A stretch of DNA of 7,650 nucleotides, from NCBI GenBank assembly GCA_046155615.1, contig JBJXFP010000176.1, positions 1-7,650 on the forward strand, written 5' to 3'. Positions 1 to 6,703 of this stretch are shown piece after piece. The notes under the pieces were generated by a model, which worked only from the letters and a program-made list of their open reading frames with translations, was not told where the DNA came from and ran no database searches. Numbering within the stretch: the stretch's first letter is position 1; each line of letters begins with the position of its first letter. Source of the DNA: JANNVZ01 sp046155615 (lineage in GTDB: Bacteria > Bacteroidota > Bacteroidia > Flavobacteriales_D > Sanyastnellaceae). The position numbers and the translations under genes were made by a program.

Positions 1-16
1 TCGGTTAACCGATTTT
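1..16. terminator. Short palindrome with T-run at window edge (possible truncated terminator)
   Basis: The first 12 bases, TCGGTTAACCGA, form a perfect palindrome followed directly by TTTT. As a hairpin this gives only a 4-bp stem (TCGG/CCGA) around a TTAA loop. The stem may continue upstream, outside the window, so a terminator is possible but cannot be confirmed. A terminator here would conflict with the reading frame at 2-241 being one continuous gene. Confidence 0.2.
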
Positions 17-241
17 GACACAGTTGGGTGAACGGTCTCGTGCACTGCCCTCAATTGCACCCCAAACGATGTACTCATCTACACACCCGCAGCAGCTTCA
101 AAACTCCCTGCCGGCCATGCACTTCAATCCATCGCTGACACCAGCCATACACCCATCATCGAAGCCCTCAAGTCATTGCCCGTGGAAACCATTAGGCAGA
201 TCCAGCAAATCATTCAGCCCAATCAAAACGACCCAAATTGA
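2..241 (+). pseudogene. Unrecognised coding remnant (C-terminal part) with in-frame TGA
   Basis: Reading from base 2 gives nine residues (RLTDFDTVG), a TGA at 29-31, and then 69 open codons (32-238) ending in TGA at 239-241. The open part reads like real protein, with PNDVLIYTPAAASKLPAG near the start and a helix-like IIEALKSLPVETIRQIQQII near the end. Its codons strongly favour C in the third position (ctc, atc, gcc, acc, ccc), as in the 5' part of the large downstream gene. There is no ATG in this frame, and all three forward frames carry a stop within the first 31 bases, so no simple intact start is visible. It could be a decayed gene, a sequencing or assembly error at the edge, or chance. 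I do not recognise the family and assign no function. The competing frame from TTG 15 to 248 has a less protein-like, Ser/Pro/His-rich translation. Confidence 0.35.
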
Positions 242-550
242 AATTTGAATAGCCCTGCATCTTCACATGGCTGCGCCATCAAATTTTCTGATCACCACCG
301 GGCATTTCCAATTTTCCCTTCACACTTTCAGGCCTTCCGGTCTCCACAATCAATCAACTTCTCGTTGCTTACTGTTTTGTCTATTGGAATCGCTCTTTCG
401 CCCAACCTTCCCCTTCATTCATTAGGCAAAATGCTTTCTTAGTCTTTAGAAAAATGCCTGAGGTCGAATACACCAAATGGTTGTGTAACAAGGGCAAGGC
501 GTAGTAAGTACAAAAAGGTTTTTTGAAACCAACCACTTTCAAAACAACCG
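242..550. other. Non-coding leader region upstream of the large protease gene
   Basis: This stretch of about 310 bases carries no convincing gene in either direction. Short open frames on both strands give low-complexity or membrane-like translations with no recognisable motif. I see only weak structure: a 5-bp inverted repeat AGGCA/TGCCT (424-428 and 455-459) around an A/T-rich loop, and a small hairpin GGTTT-tttg-AAACC at 517-530, about 20 bases before the start of the large gene. I found no clear Bacteroidota promoter (TAnnTTTG with an upstream TTG). The promoter of the downstream gene should lie here by position. Confidence 0.45.
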
Positions 551-3500
551 ATGAATACAAGGAAAATCCTGACTGCTTTAGCTTGCATGGTATGCTGCAA
601 TACCGCCCAACTAATGGCACAGTTGCCACACACATGTGCATCCGACACAAAGAACGATTCGCTGCTGGCAAACGATCTGCAATTCAGCCGCAGCTTCTTC
701 TACATGGAGCAAAAGCTTGCCCAAATGCAGGCCATGCCCGAAGAAGAGCGCACCGATGACATCTACACACTGCCCGTGGTAGTCCACATCATACACGAAG
801 GCGAAGCCTATGGCATCCTTTCCAACATCTCCGATGAGCAAATCATATCTGCCATAGATGCACTCAACGAAGACTTCCGCCACCTGGCCGGAACCAATGG
901 CGATGGAGCTGGCCCCGATGTTGGCATCGAATTTTGCCTCGCCCAGCGCGACCCCAATGGCCAGCCCACTACAGGTATTGTCCGTGTCAATGGCACCTCT
1001 GTGCTCGACTATGCCGACCAGGGCATAGAAGCGGGCAGCGCCTCCGGTGCTGACGAAGAAGATGTGAAAGCACTCAGCACATGGCCACGAGCGTCATACC
1101 TCAACATCTGGGTGGTCAATGAAATTGAAAACAACGATGCAGGCAACGGCATACAGGGCTATGCCTACTTCCCCATCAACAATCCGATAGATGGTATTGT
1201 GATTCTTTACAATGCCTTTGGTACAGTGGGTACACTCAAGCCAAACACCAACATGAACCGCACCCTCACCCATGAGGTGGGCCACTACATTGGACTCTAC
1301 CACACTTTTCACGACACCAGTTCGTGCGCTGCCGAGGCCAGTTGCACCACAGCAGGCGACCGTGTTTGCGATACGCCTGTTACCATTCAGAATGCATCTT
1401 GTAACACACCTGCGTGCAGCGGCACCCAGCAAGTAGAAAATTATATGGACTACACTCCGCAGTCATGTCAGGACATGTTCTCCGAAGGCCAGAAACTGCG
1501 AATGCGGACAACGCTGGAAACGCAACGTACCAGTATGATAAGCAGCATGGGCTGTATGCCTGTCTTTTCGCGCGATGCAGGCATTACTTATGTGCAAAAT
1601 CCATCGGGTACTATATGTGCCGGAAACATCCAGCCACAGGTAACCCTTGCCAACTTCGGCAGCACAACACTTACAAGCGTCACCATTAACTACAACGTGG
1701 ATGGTGCCGGACTAAGCACACAATCATGGACTGGTTCATTGGTATCTGGTGCGCAGGCTACCATCACGCTCAACGCTATCAACCCCGCAGCGGGCGCACA
1801 TACATTATATGTGTGGACAAGCAACCCCAATGGCCTAAGTGACCAGAACACATCCAACGATCAGGCTACAGGAACTTTTACAGTAAGCTCCGGTGCGGCT
1901 GCACAACTCGTTGTTACACTCGACTATTTCGGTAGCGAAACAACCTGGAACATCACGGATACAAACGATATAATTCTCATTCAGGGCGGGCCTTATCAAA
2001 ACAACGCACAAGGCACTCAAATCACCGAGGACATTTGCCTCAGTGAAGGATGCTATACACTCACTTTCATGGACTCGTATGGTGATGGACAGGGCTTCAC
2101 AAGTGGCAACTTCGTATTGTATGATGCTGATGACAACATACTGGCACAAGCCACGGGCAACTGGGGTGATGTTTCTGAAAATGACTTTTGTCTTACTGAT
2201 GATCCACCACCTCCTGGCGATGCTCCTGTTGCTTCTTTCACCATACAAGACAATACGGTATGTAAAAATATTCAGGTGGACTTCACCAGCACCAGCACCA
2301 ACTCACCTACCACATACAGTTGGACATTCGAGGGTGGAACACCAGCAACATCATCTGCACAAAATCCTCAAAACATTACATGGGCCAATGCAGGGAACTA
2401 TGATGTGACACTCACAGCTACCAATGCCTATGGCAGCCACACAAACACATGCACCAATTGCATGACTGTGTTTGCCGAACCTACTGTAACGCTCACCGGA
2501 ACCAATCCTACATGCAGTGCAGGCAACAACGGAAGCATCAACAATACAGTGGCAGGTTCTGCACCCTTCTCCTATTCCTGGAACAACGGTGCAACTACGC
2601 AAAACCTTTCGAGCATAGGTGCAGGTGCTTACACAGTTACCGTAACCAGTGCGCAGGGATGTCCCAAGCAACAGTCATCTACACTTACCGCTCCCACAGC
2701 AATCACTGTTACAGGCACCACCACCAATCCGCTTTGCAACACTGGCAACACTGGTTCTATCACCGCAAATGCAACTGGCGGAACAGGCAGCAAAACATAT
2801 AGCTGGAGCAATGGAGCAATAGGTGCAACAGCGAACAACCTCGCTGCGGGTAGCTACACAGTAACTGCGACTGATGCAAATGGATGCACCAAAACACAAT
2901 CATTCACACTGACAGCACCAACAGCCATGACGGTGACAGGCACTACAACCAATCCGCTTTGCAGCACTGGCAACACTGGTTCTATCACCGCAAATGCAAC
3001 TGGCGGAACAGGTAGCAAAACATATAGCTGGAGCAATGGAGCAACAGGTGCAACTGTCAGCAACCTGGCAGCAGGCAGCTACACTGTAACCGCAACAGAT
3101 GCAAATGGATGTACCAAAACACAATCATTCACACTGACGGTACCAACAGCCATGACGGTGACAGGCACTACAACCAATCCACTTTGCAACACAGGCAACA
3201 CTGGTTCTATCACCGCAAATGCAACAGGCGGAACTGGCAGCAAAACATATAGCTGGAGCAATGGAGCATCAGGTGCAACTGTCAGCAACCTCGTTGCAGG
3301 CAGCTACACAGTAACTGCAACAGATGCAAATGGATGCACCAAGACACAATCATTCACACTGACGGCACCACTTGCATTGCAAGCAAATCTTATAGACAAT
3401 GATATAGCATGCAGCGCGCAGTTTGGTTCGGCACAGGTAAGCCCTTCGGGTGGCACAGCGCCTTACACAGTAACATGGAGCAATGGTGCAACAAGCAATG

Positions 3501-5143
3501 CAGCTAACAATCTGTCAGCGGGCAGCTACAATGTAAGCATAGCCGATGCTAACGGATGTACTGCATCTTCCAATTTCACCATTGAACAAAGCGCTAATTT
3601 GAACGTGAACGCCTCCTCCACAAGTGCTTCATGCTATGGTAACGACAATGGCACTGCATCAGTAGCCGCTGTGGGTGGAAATAATGTTTACACCTATTTA
3701 TGGAATAACGGAAGCACTGCCGCTACCATTTCAGGATTGGCCGCAGGCACTTACAGCGTAATAGTAACAGATGGTGAGGGCTGTCAGGGCACTGACGAAA
3801 TAGTTGTGACACAACCAGAAGAAATGAACGTTGTTGTTTTCAAACAGGACATCTCTTGTTTTGGATTGAATGATGGATCAGCTTCAGTAACAGCATCAGG
3901 TGGTACTGCACCCTACACATACTCATGGAGCAACAGCCAGGATGAAATGGCCATCAACGATTTGAATGAAGGAGCATACACTGTATTGGTAACAGATGCC
4001 AATGGATGCACTACCGAAGAAGAAGTACAAATTGTAGAGCCATCTATGATGAGTGCCAATCTGGTGGTGATAAGTGGCGAAAGCTGCGCAGGCAATGATG
4101 GAAGCGCAGTAGTGAATGTAATGGGTGGTGCGCCCGGTTACTTCATCATCTGGAATGATGGCACGGTGTCGCAGACACTCGCCAATGTCGCATCAGGCAA
4201 CTACTTTGTTAGCATCACTGATGTGAATGGTTGTTCGCTTGAAGCTGATATAGAAATACCTTATGAATGTGAAATAGTGGTGGATGATACCCAACTGCAG
4301 GATAGCGATTGTGGTGCAACCGAAGTGCAGCTTACCGATATGATTACCTGCATACCTGTCGCTGATGCCAGTATGTATATGTGGCGATTCATGAATGAAA
4401 CCGGCATCATCATCAGCGATGAGTTTTCGCTTGGAAACATTTTCATGGTAAGTCAGATACCAGGCGTGGCTGAAGGATTGACCTATCTGATATCTGTAAA
4501 AGCATTGGTGAACGATGTGTACGGTCAGTTCGGGCCAGTGTGTTCCATCACGCTTGCAGGCGATGCTCCGGTAGTCACCACCTCGCTCAGCGATGAGTTC
4601 TGCAATGGCACCATAACCCAATGGGGACAAACACTTGTAGCCATAGAACTACAGGCAGCACTCAACTATCAGTGGCACATCACAGGTGATGATTATGACT
4701 GGACAACTTACACAGACATCAACCAACTGATGGTGATGGAGAACATGCAATTGCAAGAAGGTGAGACTTACACAGTTGAAGTAAGGTGCGCCCTCGGAGC
4801 CGGACAGTTTACTGAGTGGGGTGCATCATGCACCATCACCATTGGTGTTGCAAATAGTGTGGTGGAAAGTGAATTACCTGAATTCCTGATGATATATCCG
4901 AACCCAAGTGATGGAGAAAATATATTCTTCGATTTCAGTAACCTGCCCGCTGGCAGTACCGTTCAAGACCTCATCATTTACTCCGGCAACGGAAAAATTG
5001 TAGAAAGACTGAATGTCACCCTCGACCCCGAATCCCAGAAAATTATTGAATACCGATTTGCGCATCCGCTTGCCGCGGGCATGTATGTGATGCAATACCG
5101 CATCAACAATCAGCAGGCGGAAACAAAACTTATTGTGAGATAG
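551..5143 (+). CDS. Secreted M43 metalloprotease with PKD, SprB repeats and T9SS sorting domain
   Basis: This gene encodes a 1530-residue multidomain secreted protein. Residues 1-24 form a Sec signal peptide (basic MNTRK, hydrophobic core, probable cleavage near LMAQ). After a short propeptide-like stretch, PVVVHIIHEG (about 74) opens an M43 pappalysin/cytophagalysin catalytic domain. Its zinc site is HEVGHYIGLYH (241-251), followed by the family motif GDRVCDTP (269-276) and the Met-turn ENYMDY (296-301), so all expected catalytic and metal residues are present. Next come a CARDB-like domain (about 341-445), a second beta domain containing SYGDGQG (about 452-547), a PPPP linker, a PKD domain (about 560-643; YSWTFEGG, AGNYDVTLTATN), eight SprB-like repeats (about 645-1241), two related Cys-containing beta domains (about 1242-1434) and a type IX sorting domain with IYPNPS (PNP 1450-1452), ending KLIVR. 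By family knowledge, T9SS cargo crosses the outer membrane and is released or surface-attached. The substrate is unknown. The ATG at 551 is chosen because it directly begins the signal peptide; there is no Shine-Dalgarno. Two hairpins follow, and the gene appears monocistronic. Confidence 0.93.
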   Translation: MNTRKILTALACMVCCNTAQLMAQLPHTCASDTKNDSLLANDLQFSRSFFYMEQKLAQMQAMPEEERTDDIYTLPVVVHIIHEGEAYGILSNISDEQIISAIDALNEDFRHLAGTNGDGAGPDVGIEFCLAQRDPNGQPTTGIVRVNGTSVLDYADQGIEAGSASGADEEDVKALSTWPRASYLNIWVVNEIENNDAGNGIQGYAYFPINNPIDGIVILYNAFGTVGTLKPNTNMNRTLTHEVGHYIGLYHTFHDTSSCAAEASCTTAGDRVCDTPVTIQNASCNTPACSGTQQVENYMDYTPQSCQDMFSEGQKLRMRTTLETQRTSMISSMGCMPVFSRDAGITYVQNPSGTICAGNIQPQVTLANFGSTTLTSVTINYNVDGAGLSTQSWTGSLVSGAQATITLNAINPAAGAHTLYVWTSNPNGLSDQNTSNDQATGTFTVSSGAAAQLVVTLDYFGSETTWNITDTNDIILIQGGPYQNNAQGTQITEDICLSEGCYTLTFMDSYGDGQGFTSGNFVLYDADDNILAQATGNWGDVSENDFCLTDDPPPPGDAPVASFTIQDNTVCKNIQVDFTSTSTNSPTTYSWTFEGGTPATSSAQNPQNITWANAGNYDVTLTATNAYGSHTNTCTNCMTVFAEPTVTLTGTNPTCSAGNNGSINNTVAGSAPFSYSWNNGATTQNLSSIGAGAYTVTVTSAQGCPKQQSSTLTAPTAITVTGTTTNPLCNTGNTGSITANATGGTGSKTYSWSNGAIGATANNLAAGSYTVTATDANGCTKTQSFTLTAPTAMTVTGTTTNPLCSTGNTGSITANATGGTGSKTYSWSNGATGATVSNLAAGSYTVTATDANGCTKTQSFTLTVPTAMTVTGTTTNPLCNTGNTGSITANATGGTGSKTYSWSNGASGATVSNLVAGSYTVTATDANGCTKTQSFTLTAPLALQANLIDNDIACSAQFGSAQVSPSGGTAPYTVTWSNGATSNAANNLSAGSYNVSIADANGCTASSNFTIEQSANLNVNASSTSASCYGNDNGTASVAAVGGNNVYTYLWNNGSTAATISGLAAGTYSVIVTDGEGCQGTDEIVVTQPEEMNVVVFKQDISCFGLNDGSASVTASGGTAPYTYSWSNSQDEMAINDLNEGAYTVLVTDANGCTTEEEVQIVEPSMMSANLVVISGESCAGNDGSAVVNVMGGAPGYFIIWNDGTVSQTLANVASGNYFVSITDVNGCSLEADIEIPYECEIVVDDTQLQDSDCGATEVQLTDMITCIPVADASMYMWRFMNETGIIISDEFSLGNIFMVSQIPGVAEGLTYLISVKALVNDVYGQFGPVCSITLAGDAPVVTTSLSDEFCNGTITQWGQTLVAIELQAALNYQWHITGDDYDWTTYTDINQLMVMENMQLQEGETYTVEVRCALGAGQFTEWGASCTITIGVANSVVESELPEFLMIYPNPSDGENIFFDFSNLPAGSTVQDLIIYSGNGKIVERLNVTLDPESQKIIEYRFAHPLAAGMYVMQYRINNQQAETKLIVR
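2483..4273 (+). repeat. Eight tandem SprB-type protein repeats of about 75 residues
   Basis: Within the large secreted protein, eight modules follow one another with a regular 73-75 residue period, starting near residues 645, 718, 793, 868, 943, 1017, 1092 and 1167. Each has the pattern Cys, then N/D-G-S/T, then GG or AG, then Y-x-W-x-N/D-G, then AG-x-Y-x-V-x-x-T/A-D-x-x-GC. That is the SprB repeat seen in Bacteroidota gliding and adhesion proteins. The two conserved Cys per module (for example NPLC and NGC) may form a disulfide; this is inference. The modules probably form a rigid stalk or sugar-binding adhesive surface behind the protease domain. The outer modules are diverged and the central ones nearly identical. 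Confidence 0.85.
2702..3376 (+). repeat. Three near-identical 225-bp tandem DNA repeats
   Basis: Three direct repeats start at 2702, 2927 and 3152, each exactly 225 bp (75 codons), matching SprB modules 2-4 (residues 718-942). Comparing the second and third copies by eye shows about 19 differences in 225 positions, concentrated at third codon positions and at the 3' edge. Long stretches are shared, such as the segment encoding KTYSWSNGA. The exact period and high identity indicate recent tandem duplication or ongoing gene conversion, with the reading frame preserved. The neighbouring modules 1 and 5-8 share the protein pattern but not this nucleotide identity. Confidence 0.92.
4856..5143 (+). 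other. Type IX secretion C-terminal sorting domain (end of the large protein)
   Basis: The last 90 or so residues (about 1436-1530) match the T9SS type A sorting domain pattern. It opens with hydrophobic-IYPNPS at 1447-1453, then a strand with FDFSNLPAG, then DLIIYSGNGKIVERL, then the G-x-Y core (LAAGMYVMQYRI), and closes with a basic end ETKLIVR. This domain is known to direct proteins with Sec signal peptides through the T9SS translocon, after which it is usually cleaved. It supports secretion from a Bacteroidota cell and shows that the protein is complete at its C terminus. Confidence 0.85.
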
Positions 5144-5158
5144 ATGACATAGGGTGGA

Positions 5159-5175
5159 GACCAAGTTACTTGGTC
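5159..5175. other. Perfect hairpin just after the protease stop codon
   Basis: GACCAAG-TTA-CTTGGTC forms a perfect 7-bp stem with a 3-base loop, beginning 15 bases after the TAG stop of the large gene and 6 bases before the next hairpin. It lacks a T-run of its own. It may protect the mRNA 3' end or cooperate with the following terminator hairpin. A binding site for a dimeric protein is an alternative. Confidence 0.5.
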
Positions 5176-5181
5176 GAAGTA

Positions 5182-5225
5182 GAGAGCCAGCGTAGCCTAA
5201 AAAACTTCGCTGGCTTTCGAATTTT
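5182..5225 (+). terminator. Probable intrinsic terminator of the large protease gene
   Basis: The arms GAGAGCCAGCG (5182-5192) and CGCTGGCTTTC (5208-5218) pair over 11 bp with one G-U, eight of them a perfect core. The 15-base loop is A-rich and the hairpin is followed by GAATTTTT. The T-run starts a few bases after the stem, so termination may be imperfect. Its position 39 bases after the stop of the 1530-codon gene fits a transcript end. Confidence 0.7.
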
Positions 5226-5361
5226 TATCCACCTACTTGATGTTTTCCTTAAGAATAATGCCTCTGTATTACTGTCAGTAAATACACCAGCACTTCATCA
5301 TTGCCTGAAGCACATACTTGCATTTACATTGCGGCCCGCAACAAACAAAAATTCACACAAC

Positions 5362-5490
5362 ATGTCACACGATAACCACAACGAACACCACAGCCACTCT
5401 GAGGCCCAGCAAAATGAAATTGGCGCACCCGTGCTGTTTGCATTGGTGTGCGTAGTCATGGCAATAGTCATTATCTGGATGTGCAGCTAA
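5362..5490 (+). CDS. Small His-rich single-pass membrane protein, function unknown
   Basis: This 42-residue protein starts MSHDNHNEHHSHSE, with six histidines among the first dozen residues, and continues through a short polar linker to a single hydrophobic segment (about 23-40, PVLFALVCVVMAIVIIW), ending in MCS. The His-rich face could bind a metal ion such as copper, zinc or nickel, but that is inference. Small His-rich one-helix proteins occur in Bacteroidota, some as accessory subunits of membrane oxidases; nothing nearby supports that role here. The ATG at 5362 is preferred over starts from 5170, because the upstream extension would run through the terminator hairpin and gives a non-protein-like sequence. 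The leader is A-rich with no Shine-Dalgarno. A strong terminator follows 43 bases after the stop, so this is probably a separate short transcript. Confidence 0.65.
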   Translation: MSHDNHNEHHSHSEAQQNEIGAPVLFALVCVVMAIVIIWMCS

Positions 5491-5533
5491 GTGCACGCGT
5501 CAACAAGCTAATGCATACTACAGTTTGCAACAC

Positions 5534-5562
5534 AAGCCAACCACATTGTGGCTGGCTTTTTT
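5534..5562 (+). terminator. Strong intrinsic terminator after the small membrane protein gene
   Basis: AAGCCA-A-CCAC (5534-5544), loop ATT, GTGG-C-TGGCTT (5548-5558) forms a 10-bp stem with a single A-C mismatch. The 3' arm runs into TTTTTT (5557-5562). GC-rich stem, tight loop and immediate T-run make a textbook Rho-independent terminator. It separates the small gene from the asparaginase gene. Confidence 0.85.
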
Positions 5563-5656
5563 GTACCAGTTACTTTCAACAAAAAAATGAGTGACGCCTT
5601 CATACAGTAACATGCATGATTCGCGGCAGTGGCAATTCAAACCCATTCAGTTCTAT

Positions 5657-6667
5657 ATGCAAAAAAGCAGAAGATACTTCCTCTCTAAAAGCCTTTTCGG
5701 CTTCGCCTCATTTTCGTTGCTTGCGGCTTGTGGCCTCGGTACTAAAACTACGCCTGTAACCGATGATGAACAGAAAAACAAAGAACCACTTGTGCCTTAT
5801 ATCGGTGGACTTGTATTGAGTACTTGGGATGCGGGTCTCAAGGCAAATGCTGCTGCCATGTTGGCATTGCAGGCAGGAGGCAATGCACTTGATATGGCAG
5901 AAAAGGGAGTGAACGATACCGAAGCAGATTTTTCCAACCTCTCAGTGGGCCTTGGTGGATTGCCGGACAGGGAAGGCCACACCACCTTAGATGCGTGTAT
6001 CATGGATAGCCATGGCAATGCAGGCAGCGTCATGTTTCTTGAAAAAATAAAACATCCTGCATCGGTAGCCAGGCGAGTGATGGAGAAGACACCTCACGTA
6101 CAACTTGCAGGTGAAGGCGCATTCCAATTTGCATTGGCTGAAGGTTTTCCGCAAGATGATTTTGTGAGTGATGAAGCACGAGCAGCTTATCAAAAATGGT
6201 TGAAGGAAAGTTTGTACAAACCCATAGTGAACATAGAAAATCATGACACCATAGGCTTGCTTGCCATGGACACCAAAGGAGACATAAGTGGCTCATGCAC
6301 CACAAGCGGCCTTGCCTATAAGATGCGTGGCCGCGTTGGCGACAGCCCCATAATAGGTGCAGGACTTTATGTGGACAATGAAGTGGGAGCTGCCACCAGC
6401 ACAGGTTTAGGCGAGGCTGTGATAAAAGTCTGCGGAAGTTTTCTGGTAGTGGAACTGATGAGGGGTGGTGCCACACCGCAAGAGGCTTGTGAAGAAGCGG
6501 TGAAGCGCGTGCAACTAAAAAATGCGAACTACAAAGAAATCCAAGTTGGATTTCTTGCAATAAACAAGGCAGGTGAAATTGGTGCTTATGCCTTGCAAAA
6601 AGGCTTCACTTATGCGTTGCATAAAGATGGAGAAAACAAAGTATATCCATCAGGTTCGTTGCTTTGA
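5657..6667 (+). CDS. Glycosylasparaginase (N4-GlcNAc-asparaginase), Tat-type lipoprotein
   Basis: This 336-residue enzyme is an N-terminal-nucleophile hydrolase of the asparaginase-2/glycosylasparaginase family, which cleaves the amide bond between GlcNAc and asparagine. The N terminus MQKSRRYFLSK carries a twin-arginine-like motif (SRRYFL, 4-9), a hydrophobic stretch and a lipobox LLAAC (Cys25), suggesting Tat export and lipid anchoring facing the periplasm. The mature part opens with LSTWDAG (54-60; Trp as in the Flavobacterium enzyme). HDTIG holds the predicted nucleophile Thr198, where self-cleavage would create the alpha and beta chains. Next come TTSGLAYKMRGRVGDSPI (215-232; substrate-contacting Arg and Asp expected here), GAGLYVD and TSTGLGE (248-254). 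Length and motifs look complete. The start at 5657 is chosen because it begins the signal peptide; a GTG at 5591 would add 22 residues ahead of it. ubiE follows after 36 bases, possibly in one transcript. Isoaspartyl or plain asparagine hydrolysis is a less likely alternative. Confidence 0.9.
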   Translation: MQKSRRYFLSKSLFGFASFSLLAACGLGTKTTPVTDDEQKNKEPLVPYIGGLVLSTWDAGLKANAAAMLALQAGGNALDMAEKGVNDTEADFSNLSVGLGGLPDREGHTTLDACIMDSHGNAGSVMFLEKIKHPASVARRVMEKTPHVQLAGEGAFQFALAEGFPQDDFVSDEARAAYQKWLKESLYKPIVNIENHDTIGLLAMDTKGDISGSCTTSGLAYKMRGRVGDSPIIGAGLYVDNEVGAATSTGLGEAVIKVCGSFLVVELMRGGATPQEACEEAVKRVQLKNANYKEIQVGFLAINKAGEIGAYALQKGFTYALHKDGENKVYPSGSLL

Positions 6668-6703
6668 TGGCAGAGCGAGAGTGCAATTTTTCATAGTACC
6701 ACA

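Noticed and set aside
29..31. TGA read as selenocysteine or tryptophan (recoding)
   Set aside because: ubiE ends with TGA exactly where its family ends. The asparaginase also ends in TGA, and the 1530-codon gene uses only TGG for its many tryptophans, so the standard code applies. No convincing SECIS hairpin follows the TGA at 29-31.
15..248. 77-codon + strand frame starting TTG at 15
   Set aside because: The Ser/Pro/His-rich translation has no protein-like character, and the overlapping frame 32-241 has far better composition and codon bias.
551..590. Lipoprotein signal at Cys12 in the large protease
   Set aside because: The preceding residues TALA do not form a good lipobox and the hydrophobic stretch before the Cys is too short; a Sec signal peptide cleaved near residue 24 fits better with the T9SS sorting domain.
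2629..3288. Three similar minus-strand open frames of 69 codons spaced 225 bp apart
   Set aside because: They are antisense shadows of the three tandem SprB units: same spacing, hydrophobic low-complexity translations, no start context, and a long real gene on the + strand.
2702..3376. CRISPR-like direct repeats
   Set aside because: The 225-bp units are contiguous, in frame, have no spacers and encode a known type of protein module.
4193..4630. 145-codon minus-strand frame within the 3' part of the large gene
   Set aside because: It is opposite a well-supported domain region and shows no motif or start context; a shadow frame.
5170..5361. N-terminal extension of the small membrane protein to 106 residues
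   Set aside because: The extension would start inside the tandem hairpins after the protease gene and gives a translation with no recognisable features, whereas ATG 5362 begins a clean His-rich and membrane-segment protein.
5591..5656. GTG start for the asparaginase at 5591
   Set aside because: It would place 22 polar residues before the twin-arginine and lipobox signal, which normally sits at the very N terminus.
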